A stretch of DNA of 64,000 nucleotides from Streptomyces himalayensis subsp. himalayensis (GTDB lineage Bacteria > Actinomycetota > Actinomycetes > Streptomycetales > Streptomycetaceae): contig NZ_JACEHE010000004.1 in NCBI RefSeq assembly GCF_013778455.1, positions 62,001-126,000 on the forward strand. The letters run 5' to 3'. Made by a program: the position numbers and the translations under genes. Within the stretch, counting starts at the first letter, position 1, and each line of letters opens with the position of its first letter. Positions 15,726-23,420 of this stretch are shown here, piece by piece. The notes under the pieces were generated by a model, which saw nothing but the letters and a program-made list of their open reading frames with translations, did no database searches and was not told where the DNA came from.

Positions 15726-16387
15726 GTGACGGTGAGCCGCTGGTCCGGTGGCAGTGGATAGGCGATCATGCCGGTGAGCTGGCCGACTACACCGCTGTCC
15801 ATCTGAGACTGGGCCTTCTGCCGGTGCTTTTCGGGCTGATCATCTCGGTCCCTCTCGGGATCCTGTGCCATCGCTTGCGATGGCTGTACCCACCGGTGCT
15901 GACCGTGGCCAATGTCCTGTACTCGATCCCGTCACTGGCCCTGTTCATGATCTTCGTCCGTTACACGGGACTGACCGAACAGACGGTGATGATCCCGCTG
16001 ACGCTCTACACGCTGTCGGTCCTGGTGCCCAACGTCGTGGACGGGCTGGCCTCGGTCCCCGAACCGGTCCGGCTTGCGGCCACCGCGATGGGATTCGGCA
16101 CGGTACGCCGTGTCGTCCAGGTCGAACTGCCGATCGCCGTACCCGTCGTCATCGCCGGCGTACGCGTCGCCGCCGTCTCGTCCATCAGTCTCGTCGCGGT
16201 GGGACAGCTGATCGGACAGGGCGGTCTCGGCTACTACATCACGCGTGGCCTCCAACTCGACTTCCCGACCCCGATCGTCACCGCGATCGTGCTGATCATG
16301 CTGCTCGCGCTCACCACCGACGCGCTGCTGGTCCTGGCGCAGCGGCTGCTCACCCCGTGGTCCCGGAGCAAGGTGACGGCGTCATGA
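15722..16387 (+). CDS. OpuC-type ABC transporter permease 1
   Basis: The 221-residue protein has about six membrane segments and the permease EAA-like loop (LAATAMGFGTVRRVVQVELPIAVPVVIAGVRVA). The opening HLRLGLLPVLFGLIISVPLG and IPSLALFMIFVRYTGL are typical of OpuCB/OpuCD-type permeases. It overlaps the ATPase gene upstream and the second permease gene downstream by 4 bases each, so translation is coupled. Unlike EgtU-type proteins, it has no fused solute-binding domain; the binding protein is separate in this operon. Confidence 0.9.
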   Translation: MSDGEPLVRWQWIGDHAGELADYTAVHLRLGLLPVLFGLIISVPLGILCHRLRWLYPPVLTVANVLYSIPSLALFMIFVRYTGLTEQTVMIPLTLYTLSVLVPNVVDGLASVPEPVRLAATAMGFGTVRRVVQVELPIAVPVVIAGVRVAAVSSISLVAVGQLIGQGGLGYYITRGLQLDFPTPIVTAIVLIMLLALTTDALLVLAQRLLTPWSRSKVTAS

Positions 16388-17073
16388 ACGATCTCCTGAG
16401 CCAACTCCGCCTCGTAGGCGACTGGTTGACGTCCTCGAAGCAGTGGCACGGTGACGAGGGGATTCCCCACCGGCTCCTGGAACACCTCACCTACAGCGGC
16501 CTGTCCTTGCTGTTCGCAGCGCTGATAGGGCTGACGTTCGGGCTGCTCGTCGGGCACACCGGCCGTGGGGCGTTCGCCGTGGCCAGCGTGGCCAACCTCG
16601 CACGGGCGATCCCCACCTTCGGCCTGGTCGTCCTCGTCGTCACGCTCGCCGGACTCAGCACCACGCCCGTGCTGATCGCCCTGGTCGCACTCGCGGTCCC
16701 GCCCATTCTCATCAACACCTTCGAGGGAGTCCGCGGCGTGGACCCCGACACCAGGGACGCCGCGCGCGGGGTCGGCATGACCGGGTGGGAGGTCCTGGTG
16801 CGGGTGGAGGTGCCGATGGCGCTGCCACTGATACTCCTCGGACTACGTGTCGCCGCGATCCAGGTCGTGGCCACGGCGACCGTGGCGGCCTATCCCGGTC
16901 TCGGCGGCCTGGGCCGCTTCATCGTCGACGGGCTCTCCCGTAACGACTACGAACTGGTCATCGGCGGCTCCACCGTCGTCGTCGTGCTGGCGCTCGTCGT
17001 CCAGATCGTGTTCACCGCGCTGCGGCGCTTCATCGTGTCGCCGGGCCTGCGGGTCTCGGCGGCCAAACCTTGA
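16384..17073 (+). CDS. OpuC-type ABC transporter permease 2
   Basis: This 229-residue permease starts at ATG 16384, overlapping the previous stop. It has six predicted membrane segments and the EAA-like loop (DAARGVGMTGWEVLVRVEVPMALPLILLGLR). The sequence RAIPTFGLVVLVVTLAGL is the usual first core segment of this family. With the first permease it forms the membrane channel heterodimer. A longer frame open from 15865 is only the other reading frame of permease 1 and has no membrane character. Confidence 0.9.
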   Translation: MNDLLSQLRLVGDWLTSSKQWHGDEGIPHRLLEHLTYSGLSLLFAALIGLTFGLLVGHTGRGAFAVASVANLARAIPTFGLVVLVVTLAGLSTTPVLIALVALAVPPILINTFEGVRGVDPDTRDAARGVGMTGWEVLVRVEVPMALPLILLGLRVAAIQVVATATVAAYPGLGGLGRFIVDGLSRNDYELVIGGSTVVVVLALVVQIVFTALRRFIVSPGLRVSAAKP

Positions 17074-17110
17074 GTTTCTTGGCTTCCGGGCCCTGAGAAA
17101 GGAAACACCC

Positions 17111-18043
17111 ATGAGAGGCATGTACCGCGGCGCCGCCTTCGGCCTGATCGCCGCACTCACGCTGACCGCCTGCGGCGGTGGCGACGGCGACGACAACCCG
17201 CTGACGGGCAGCAGCAGCGACAGCGGAGACGGCAAGTCCCTCGTCGTCGGCTCCGCGAACTTCCCCGAGAACCAGCTGCTCGCCGAGATCTACTCCCAGG
17301 CCCTGGAGGCCAAGGGCCTGAAGGTGACCCGCAAGTTCGACATCGGGGCCCGTGAGGTCTACTACGACCAGGTGGTCAAGGGCGGCATCAGTGTCTTCCC
17401 GGAGTACAACGGCGCCCTGCTGTCGGTGGCGGTCGACAAGAACAGCACCGCGACCAGCACCGAGGAGATCAACGCCGAGCTGAAGGAGAAGCTCCCGTCG
17501 TCGGTGGAGATCCTTGACTCCGCCGAGGCCGAGGACAAGGACTCGGTCACGGTCACCGCCGAGACCGCCGCCAAGTACAACCTCAAGACACTCGCCGACC
17601 TCAAGCCGGTCGCGGGGGACATGACGATCGGTGCCGGTTCGGAGTTCAAGACCCGCACGCAGGGCGGGGTCGGTCTGAAGAAGGTCTACGGCGTCGAGTT
17701 CGGGAAGTTCCAGCCGCTCGACGCGGGCGCCCAGAGCACCCTCGTGAAGCTGCTGAAGTCGAACGAGGTGCAGGCCGCCAACCTGTACACCACCGACCCC
17801 GCCATCGTCGAGGACAAGCTGGTGGTGCTGGAGGACCCGAAGAACCTCTTCTCCTCGCAGAACGTCACGCCCCTGATCTACAAGTCCGCGGTCGACGACA
17901 CGGCCAAGGCGGCGCTCAACGGCGTCTCGGCCGAGCTCACCACCGAGGACCTGCTGGACATGATGAAGAAGCTGGTCAATGACAAGGAGGACGCCAGCAC
18001 CGTCGCGAAGGACTGGCTGACGAAGGCCGGTCTCGTGAGCTGA
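17111..18043 (+). CDS. OpuCC/ProX-type substrate-binding lipoprotein
   Basis: The 310-residue protein begins with a lipoprotein signal ending in LTLTAC (Cys at about residue 17), followed by an acidic serine-rich linker. The mature part fits the OpuAC/ProX solute-binding domain: VVGSANFPENQLLAEIYSQA, an EYNGALL segment, GAGSEFKTRTQGG, and NLYTTDPAI. This family binds glycine betaine, choline, carnitine and, in the related EgtU, ergothioneine. The residues that would tell these apart are not certain by eye. It closes the four-gene transporter operon, 37 bases after permease 2. Confidence 0.9.
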   Translation: MRGMYRGAAFGLIAALTLTACGGGDGDDNPLTGSSSDSGDGKSLVVGSANFPENQLLAEIYSQALEAKGLKVTRKFDIGAREVYYDQVVKGGISVFPEYNGALLSVAVDKNSTATSTEEINAELKEKLPSSVEILDSAEAEDKDSVTVTAETAAKYNLKTLADLKPVAGDMTIGAGSEFKTRTQGGVGLKKVYGVEFGKFQPLDAGAQSTLVKLLKSNEVQAANLYTTDPAIVEDKLVVLEDPKNLFSSQNVTPLIYKSAVDDTAKAALNGVSAELTTEDLLDMMKKLVNDKEDASTVAKDWLTKAGLVS

Positions 18044-18214
18044 CCGCAACGGTTGGGCTGACCGTTTCCGGGTCATTTCGTCGGGTCATTCGGATCCGGG
18101 GCGGACGGTGCTCGTGGTCAGTGCGGCCACGCGGTCACCGTCCGCCCGGACAGACCAGGTACGCGACCCGGGAGCGAGTGAGGGGACACAGTACGACTGG
18201 CTGGGGGGAACAAG

Positions 18215-19087
18215 TTGAGTGACACGCAACGAGCCACCGTCGGCACACCCCGCGAAGCAGGCGCCTCCGCACGGCTGCACCGGCTCTTCGAGGGCCGTCG
18301 GCTCACCCCGACGCAGCGCCGTATCGCGCACTGCCTGGTCCGGCAAGCGTCGGCCGTGCCCTTCCTGTCCAGCGTGGAGCTGGCCCGACTGGCCGGGGTG
18401 AGCCAGCCGTCGGTGACCCGTTTCGCGTTCGCCCTCGGCTTCGACGGATATCCCGCGCTGCGCAGACATCTGCGGGATGTCGCACCCGACGGCACAGGCG
18501 TGGACGGCAGGTCGAACAACCGGTACCAGCAAGCGGTACAGGCCGAGATCGACAATCTGCGGCAGCTGGCGTCCCTGCTCGCGGACCCCGGGCCCGTGGA
18601 ACGCGCGGGCCGGCTGCTCGCCGCGTCCCGGCCGCTGCCGGTGCTCGGGCTGCGCGCCTCCGCCGCCCAGGCACGAGGCTTCGCCTACTTCACCGCGAAG
18701 GTCCACCCTGACGTACGCCTGCTCGACGAAGGCGGCTCGATGCTCGCCGACCGCATCGACGCGGCCAGGCATGCCGGCGCGAGCGCGCTCCTGTGCTTCG
18801 CGCTGCCGCGCCATCCGCGCGAGGTCCTCGACGCGCTCGACCACGCCCGTGACACGGGGCTGACGGTGGTGACGATCGCCGATGGCACGTTCGCCACGGT
18901 GGCCGCCCACAGCGATCTGCTCCTCCCGGCCGCTGTGGGTACCGGCCTGGTGTTCGACACCGTGAGCGCCCCCATGGTGCTGGGACAAGTCCTCCTGGAG
19001 GCGATGTGCGACGCCTTGCCGGACGCTCAGGCCCGCCTGGAGGAGTTCGACGCGCGGGCCGTGGCGCGGGGGCTGTTCGTCAACTGA
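18215..19087 (+). CDS. MurR/RpiR-family transcriptional regulator
   Basis: The 290-residue protein has an N-terminal RpiR-type helix-turn-helix (LTPTQRRIAHCLVRQASAVP, then LARLAGVSQPSVTRFAFALG, residues about 28-75) and a C-terminal SIS domain (residues about 125-270, including LGLRASAAQARGF and VTIADGTFATVAAHSDLLL). SIS domains of RpiR regulators usually sense sugar phosphates, but members also control amino-acid and betaine catabolism. TTG at 18215 has a GGGGGG ribosome-binding site. It lies 171 bases after the transporter operon on the same strand and is the likely controller of that operon and of the lyase pair. Confidence 0.88.
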   Translation: MSDTQRATVGTPREAGASARLHRLFEGRRLTPTQRRIAHCLVRQASAVPFLSSVELARLAGVSQPSVTRFAFALGFDGYPALRRHLRDVAPDGTGVDGRSNNRYQQAVQAEIDNLRQLASLLADPGPVERAGRLLAASRPLPVLGLRASAAQARGFAYFTAKVHPDVRLLDEGGSMLADRIDAARHAGASALLCFALPRHPREVLDALDHARDTGLTVVTIADGTFATVAAHSDLLLPAAVGTGLVFDTVSAPMVLGQVLLEAMCDALPDAQARLEEFDARAVARGLFVN

Positions 19088-19228
19088 GCACCAAGACCCC
19101 TCACCGGCTCCGGCACGGCGCAACCTCGCTACTGATTCGATATGCCTCTATGTTGACAGTCGTCGATTCAGGGAGGAACTTTGTCTTCATAGACGCCGAT
19201 GCAGCACCGATGCAGTGGGAGGCGGGTC

Positions 19229-20062
19229 ATGGCCGACCAGAAGAGCGACCTTCGTGAGCAGGTACGTGCCGCCTACGCCGCTGCCGCCGTGGAGGTCACC
19301 CAGGGCGGAACCGCCTGTTGCGGCTCCGCGAGCGTCGAGATCGATGAGAACTTCGGGGCGGGGCTGTACGCGGCCGCGGATCGGGAGGGGCTGCCCGTCG
19401 AGGCGCTCGCGGCCTCGCTGGGCTGCGGCAACCCGCTCGGCGTCGCCGAACTGCACGAGGGCGAGCGGGTGCTGGACCTCGGCTCGGGCGGCGGCATCGA
19501 CGTTCTGCTGTCGGCCCGCCGAGTGGGGGCGAGCGGCAAGGCGTACGGGCTGGACATGACCGAGGAGATGCTCGCCCTCGCCCTGGACAACGCGAGGAAG
19601 GCGGGCGCGGCCAACGTCGAGTTCCTCAAGGGAACCATCGAGGCGGTCCCGCTGCCCGCCGGCACTGTCGACGTCGTCATCTCCAACTGCGTGATCAACC
19701 TGTCGGTCGACAAGCCCGCCGTGTTCGCGGAGATGTTCCGGGTGCTCGCGCCGGGCGGCCGTATCGGTATCTCCGATGTCGTGGCCGACGATCACATCAC
19801 GGCGGACCAGCGCGCCGAGCGCGGCGACTATGTCGGCTGCATCGCCGGCGCGCTGTCCTTCACCGAGTACCGGGAGGGGCTGGAGGCCGCCGGGTTCACG
19901 GACGTCGAGGTCACTGCGACGCACGCGGTGGCCGACGGGATGCACTCGGCGATCGTGCGGGCGGTCAAGCCGGTGTCGGCTGTGACGGGCGCGACGACGT
20001 CCACGTCCCTGCCCGTTGTGGCCGCCGGTGCGTGCTGTGGCGGTACCTCCAGCTGCCGGTAG
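19229..20062 (+). CDS. arsM: Arsenite S-adenosylmethionine methyltransferase
   Basis: The chosen ATG at 19229 follows GGGAGGCGG; an upstream ATG at 19199 lacks a site. The product has 277 residues with the SAM-binding motif VLDLGSGGGIDVLLSA and three cysteine positions that bind As(III) in ArsM proteins: the TACCGSAS region, SNCVINLS and YVGCIAGALS. It ends with a cysteine-rich tail (ACCGGTSSC), common in actinobacterial ArsM. The enzyme methylates arsenite and so detoxifies or volatilises it. No arsR, arsB or arsC gene lies next to it. An AT-richer stretch at about 19135-19175, with TTGACA and partly repeated TCGAT elements, may hold the promoter and an ArsR-type site. Confidence 0.88.
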   Translation: MADQKSDLREQVRAAYAAAAVEVTQGGTACCGSASVEIDENFGAGLYAAADREGLPVEALAASLGCGNPLGVAELHEGERVLDLGSGGGIDVLLSARRVGASGKAYGLDMTEEMLALALDNARKAGAANVEFLKGTIEAVPLPAGTVDVVISNCVINLSVDKPAVFAEMFRVLAPGGRIGISDVVADDHITADQRAERGDYVGCIAGALSFTEYREGLEAAGFTDVEVTATHAVADGMHSAIVRAVKPVSAVTGATTSTSLPVVAAGACCGGTSSCR

Positions 20063-20092
20063 CGCACGAGCCTGTGCGCGTCAGGAACGCGT

Positions 20093-20482
20093 TCAGGACT
20101 GATCGCCGCGCTCGGCGTTCTTCTCCCTGATGCGCACCGCTTCCTTCCGCACCTCGGCCTGGGTGGCGCGCTCCCTCTCCAGCCAGTCGGGACGGTCCCT
20201 CTTCAACGCGTCGATCTGCTCGGTGGTGAGCGGTTCCGTGATTCCGCCGCGAGCGAGACCCGCGATGGAGACGCCCAGCTTCGCCGCGACCACCGGGCGG
20301 GGGTGCGGGCCGTTTGCTCGCAGTTCCCGCAGCCACTCGGGCGGATCGGCCTGCAGCGCGTTCAGCTCGGCGCGCGAGACGACGCCCTCCTGGAACTCGG
20401 CGGGGGTGGCCTCGAGATACACACCCAGCTTCTTGGCCGCGGTCGCGGGCTTCATCGTCTGGGCGGTCTGGTGCGACTTCAT
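20093..20482 (-). CDS. DUF5997 family protein
   Basis: The 129-residue protein (ATG at 20482) begins MKSHQTAQTMKPATAAKKLG and fits the actinobacterial DUF5997 family, small basic proteins with repeated short helix motifs (AELNALQADPPEWLRELR and TEQIDALKRDRPDWLERER are clearly an internal duplication). Its function is unknown. It is divergent from the LysR-type substrate-binding protein gene with only 72 bases between starts, a pairing that I recall as conserved in Streptomyces. Confidence 0.75.
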   Translation of the reverse strand: MKSHQTAQTMKPATAAKKLGVYLEATPAEFQEGVVSRAELNALQADPPEWLRELRANGPHPRPVVAAKLGVSIAGLARGGITEPLTTEQIDALKRDRPDWLERERATQAEVRKEAVRIREKNAERGDQS

Positions 20483-20554
20483 GGTGTCAAGGGTATCGAG
20501 CGCCTGAGCGGCCTCCGACCACGACCAATGACCTGCGACCGGTAACCTGGCGGG

Positions 20555-21325
20555 GTGACAGGCTCGGAAGTATCCCCTTCGTTCCGGCTCGCGTATGTCC
20601 CGGGAGTGACGCCCGCCAAGTGGGCGCGGATCTGGAACGAGCGGCTGCCCGAGGTCCCACTGACCCTCATCGGTGTCTCCGCCGCCGAAGCATCGGATGT
20701 GTTGCTGGGCGGCGGCGCCGACGCGGGACTCGTGCGGTTGCCGGTCGACCGGGCGGTCCTCAGCGCGATCCCTCTCTACACCGAGACCACGGTGGTCGTG
20801 GTTCCGAAAGACCACGTCGTGGCGGCGGTCGACGAGGTGTGCGCCGAGGATCTGGCCGACGACATCGTGCTGCATCCCCTCGACGACGTCCTCGACTGGG
20901 AGCGTCTGCCGGGACAGCCCGCGATCGAGCGCCCCGCCACGACGGCGGACGCCGTCGAACTCGTGGCGGCTGGGGTGGGTGTGCTCGTGGTCCCCCAGTC
21001 ACTCGCCCGTCTGCATCACCGCAAGGACCTCACGTATCGGCCGGTCACGGACGCCCCCGAGTCGAGCGTCGCGCTGTCGTGGCCCGAGGACGCGACCACC
21101 GACATGGTCGAGGACTTCATCGGGATCGTCCGCGGGCGAACCGTCAACAGCTCTCGGGGTCGCCGGCCCACGACGCCGGCCCCGGCTCAGCCGCAGCGGA
21201 AGCGGCCGGATTCAGGCGGCGTACGGCGGAAGCCCGCGGCCGGCAAGTCGACCGGCAAGAGTCCTCGGAGCGGTGCCGGCGGCCCCAAAGGCGCCAAGCG
21301 CGGCAAACCTCGTCGTCGGTCGTAG
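20555..21325 (+). CDS. LysR-type substrate-binding domain protein without helix-turn-helix
   Basis: The 256-residue product starts directly with a type 2 periplasmic-binding fold (FRLAYVPGVTPAKWARIWNE) and follows the LysR effector domain pattern up to about residue 190. No DNA-binding domain precedes it. The last 65 residues are very basic and rich in Gly, Pro, Ser, Arg and Lys (GKSTGKSPRSG, KRGKPRRRS) and may bind nucleic acid or be a disordered tail. It therefore acts as a ligand sensor of unknown kind, not a classical LysR repressor. GTG start at 20555. It is divergent from the DUF5997 gene. Confidence 0.75.
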   Translation: MTGSEVSPSFRLAYVPGVTPAKWARIWNERLPEVPLTLIGVSAAEASDVLLGGGADAGLVRLPVDRAVLSAIPLYTETTVVVVPKDHVVAAVDEVCAEDLADDIVLHPLDDVLDWERLPGQPAIERPATTADAVELVAAGVGVLVVPQSLARLHHRKDLTYRPVTDAPESSVALSWPEDATTDMVEDFIGIVRGRTVNSSRGRRPTTPAPAQPQRKRPDSGGVRRKPAAGKSTGKSPRSGAGGPKGAKRGKPRRRS

Positions 21326-21342
21326 CTTCGGGGTGCGTGCGT

Positions 21343-22050
21343 TCAGGACGGCGTCGTCCGAGCGAGCGCAAGCCACTCGAACGCAGCCTGCGCCGTGAAC
21401 TCGCCCTGGCCGCCGCGGAAGAGCAGTCCCGCCGTGGCGAACCGCGGGTCGTCCGCCTGCGCCGCCACGTAGGGGATCGCGATGCAGCGCATGCCCGCCG
21501 CATGCGCCGCTGCGGCGCCGGGCGCGGCGTCCTCCACCACCACACAGTCGGCCGGTTCGGCGCCGATCCGGCGGGCCGCCTCCAGGAAGACGTCAGGGGC
21601 GGGCTTGCCGTGCGCCACCTCGTCCGCCGAGACGACGACGGGCAGCAACGTCGCCAGGCCCGCGCTGGACAAGATCGCCTCGATGGCCTCGCGAGAGGAC
21701 CCCGAGGCCACGGCCATCTGCACACCCGTGTCGTGCAACCGCTCCACGAACTTCCGCATCTCCGGGTAGACGGGCGTGGATACCCGGGCCAGTTCCAGAT
21801 AGCGGCGGTTCTTCTCCGCCAGCAGCTCGTGGAGCGGCGCCCCGAGCCCGAACCGCTCCTTCCACAGAGCGAGCGTCTCCTGCGTGCCTATGCCGACGTA
21901 CTGCTGGTGGTCCTCCCACGTGAAGCCCGTGATGCCGTGCTGCGCAAGGACATGACGTCCCGCCTCGAAATAGTTCGGCTCGCTGTCCACGAGTGTTCCG
22001 TCGAGATCGAATATGACCGAGGTGGTGGCCGCCCTGCCTGCCTTGCTCAT
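21343..22050 (-). CDS. HAD-superfamily phosphatase (beta-phosphoglucomutase/phosphatase type)
   Basis: The ATG at 22050 follows GGAGGG. The 235-residue product has HAD motif I FDLDGTLVDSE, motif II VASGSSREAI, motif III lysine in HGKPAPDVFLEA and motif IV VVEDAAPGAAAA, with a helical cap between motifs I and II. The VEDA ending of motif IV and the cap are those of beta-phosphoglucomutase-like phosphatases acting on small sugar phosphates. The substrate is not evident. It is a single gene on the minus strand, read towards the LysR-type gene. Confidence 0.85.
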   Translation of the reverse strand: MSKAGRAATTSVIFDLDGTLVDSEPNYFEAGRHVLAQHGITGFTWEDHQQYVGIGTQETLALWKERFGLGAPLHELLAEKNRRYLELARVSTPVYPEMRKFVERLHDTGVQMAVASGSSREAIEAILSSAGLATLLPVVVSADEVAHGKPAPDVFLEAARRIGAEPADCVVVEDAAPGAAAAHAAGMRCIAIPYVAAQADDPRFATAGLLFRGGQGEFTAQAAFEWLALARTTPS

Positions 22051-22208
22051 GCCCTCCAGCATGCCAGGGCGTGACAAGAGGGGCTCAGCACACTGGCGCG
22101 GTTCAGGGGGCTCGATCGCACTGCTGTGAGGGGAGTGGCGTGCCGCGACGAGCACGGAGGGCACCAGAGCGTCGTGTGGGCGCGATCAGTGCGGCAGTAG
22201 GGGCGCGA

Positions 22209-22700
22209 TCAGCGCGGCCGTTCGGGCACGCGAGTGGAGCGGCCGATCGACTCCACGAGCGGCAGCAGACGATGCGGTACGCGCTCGCGCAGCGCCACCT
22301 CCGTGCGTGTGCGCACCACGCCCGGCAGCTGGATCAGCTGCTGGATCACATCCTCCAGATGTGCGTTGTCCCGGGCCACGACCCGGGTCAGCAGATCGCC
22401 GCCACCCGTGATCGAGAACGCCTCGATGATCTCCGGTACGGCGGCCAGCGCATCGCCCACCTCGTCGAGATGCCCCTGCGTGACCTCGATGTGCACAAAG
22501 GCCAGAACGGGGTGGCCGAGCGCGGCGGGGGAGAGGGAGGGCCCGGTTCCGGTGATCACTCCGTCCCGCTCGAGCCGGTCCAGCCGGGCCTGGAGCGTGC
22601 CCCGCGCGACGCCGAGGATACGGGCGTATTCGCGGGCGCTCGTGCGCGGCTGCTCAAGCAGCAGTCGCAGGATGCGGGTGTCCAACGCGTCCACGGCCAT
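22209..22700 (-). CDS. Lrp/AsnC-family transcriptional regulator
   Basis: The 163-residue protein starts at ATG 22700. Residues 1-60 are the AsnC-type winged helix (LDTRILRLLLEQPRTSAREY, LGVARGTLQARLDRLERDGV), and residues about 75-150 form the RAM ligand-binding domain (VLAFVHIEVTQGHLDEV, SITGGGDLLTRVVARD). The sequence in front of it (22745-22765) contains ACTGGGCCATTGGTAC on the minus strand; a near copy stands before the FUSC-type gene at 25993. This suggests autoregulation and control of that exporter-like gene. Confidence 0.88.
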   Translation of the reverse strand: MAVDALDTRILRLLLEQPRTSAREYARILGVARGTLQARLDRLERDGVITGTGPSLSPAALGHPVLAFVHIEVTQGHLDEVGDALAAVPEIIEAFSITGGGDLLTRVVARDNAHLEDVIQQLIQLPGVVRTRTEVALRERVPHRLLPLVESIGRSTRVPERPR

Positions 22701-22944
22701 GGTCCGTCTGCCTCCTCCTGGTCGGCTGTGAGCGTCTATGACGGTACCAATGGCCCAGTCGACTCTGTGCCTGCTGAGCCAGTGTCCCGCTTCCGCCGCG
22801 GCGGCCTTGCATGGCGGCAGCGTGGGCCGCCGCATCGACCGTGCCGTGGAGCCGGCCCGCATCCTCTCTCGGGTTCGGAAGGCACCGCGTCCCAGCGGCT
22901 CTTCCGGAAGTGTGAGCGGGCATCCACGAGTGTTGGCCAAGAAA
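22701..22944. other. Regulatory stretch between the Lrp gene and the copper operon
   Basis: No gene is supported here. The part near 22745-22765 holds the Lrp-like motif. A short frame starting at ATG 22973, between the operator and copZ, overlaps copZ and is not a CsoR gene. Confidence 0.5.
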
Positions 22945-22961
22945 ATACCCAGGGGGGGTAT
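22945..22961. promoter_or_regulatory. CsoR-type copper operator with overlapping -10 element
   Basis: ATACCCAGGGGGGGTAT is an inverted repeat (ATACCC-GGGTAT) of the kind bound by the copper repressor CsoR in actinobacteria. It overlaps the candidate -10 element TATAGT (22959-22964), so a bound repressor would block RNA polymerase. It controls the copZ-copA operon that begins at 23040. The csoR gene itself is not in the window. Confidence 0.75.
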
Positions 22962-23039
22962 AGTGTGGATGTATGAGCGGAGCGGCGGACGCCCGTCCGG
23001 TTCCGCGCTACACACGCATCGACACCCGAGGAAGAAGCG

Positions 23040-23264
23040 ATGACCTTCGAGAACGTCACCACCGTCTACAAGGTGTCCGGCATGACCTGCGGCCACTGTG
23101 AGAGCGCTGTTTCCGAGGAGCTCTCCGGGCTGGACGGTGTCACCGCGGTCAAGGCCGTCGCCGCCTCCGGCGAGGTTACCGTCACCTCCGCCGCCCTTCT
23201 CGACGAGGAAGCCGTGCGCTCCGCGGTCGACGAGGCCGGCTACGAGCTCGTCGGCCCGGCCTGA
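23040..23264 (+). CDS. copZ: CopZ-like heavy-metal chaperone
   Basis: The 74-residue protein is a single HMA domain with the copper-binding motif MTCGHC (M15-C20). It delivers Cu(I) to the copper ATPase encoded 156 bases downstream, and a CsoR-type operator stands upstream. The ATG at 23040 has AGGAAGAAG as ribosome-binding site. The stop codon lies inside a 17-bp direct duplication (CGGCCTGACCCGTAGTC, twice, plus a partial third) that extends to about 23300, so the spacer to copA contains a small tandem repeat. Confidence 0.88.
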   Translation: MTFENVTTVYKVSGMTCGHCESAVSEELSGLDGVTAVKAVAASGEVTVTSAALLDEEAVRSAVDEAGYELVGPA

Positions 23265-23420
23265 CCCGTAGTCCGGCCTGACCCGTAGTCAGGCCTGACC
23301 GGTCCGCCAGGGCCGTTCGCCGCCGTTCGCCCAGGAACGCGATGTCGCTCCCACGCCGGGAGGTGCCGCCCCGCTCATATGGACGCCGTACGCCCCGGCC
23401 TCTCCCAGGAGATACGCCCC

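Noticed and set aside
17030..18076. Minus-strand frame opposite the OpuCC-type gene
   Set aside because: Antisense shadow; leucine/glycine/valine-rich with no family signals.
22973..23101. Short frame starting ATGAGC between the copper operator and copZ, considered as csoR
   Set aside because: It overlaps copZ, lacks the Cys-His-Cys residues of CsoR and is too short.
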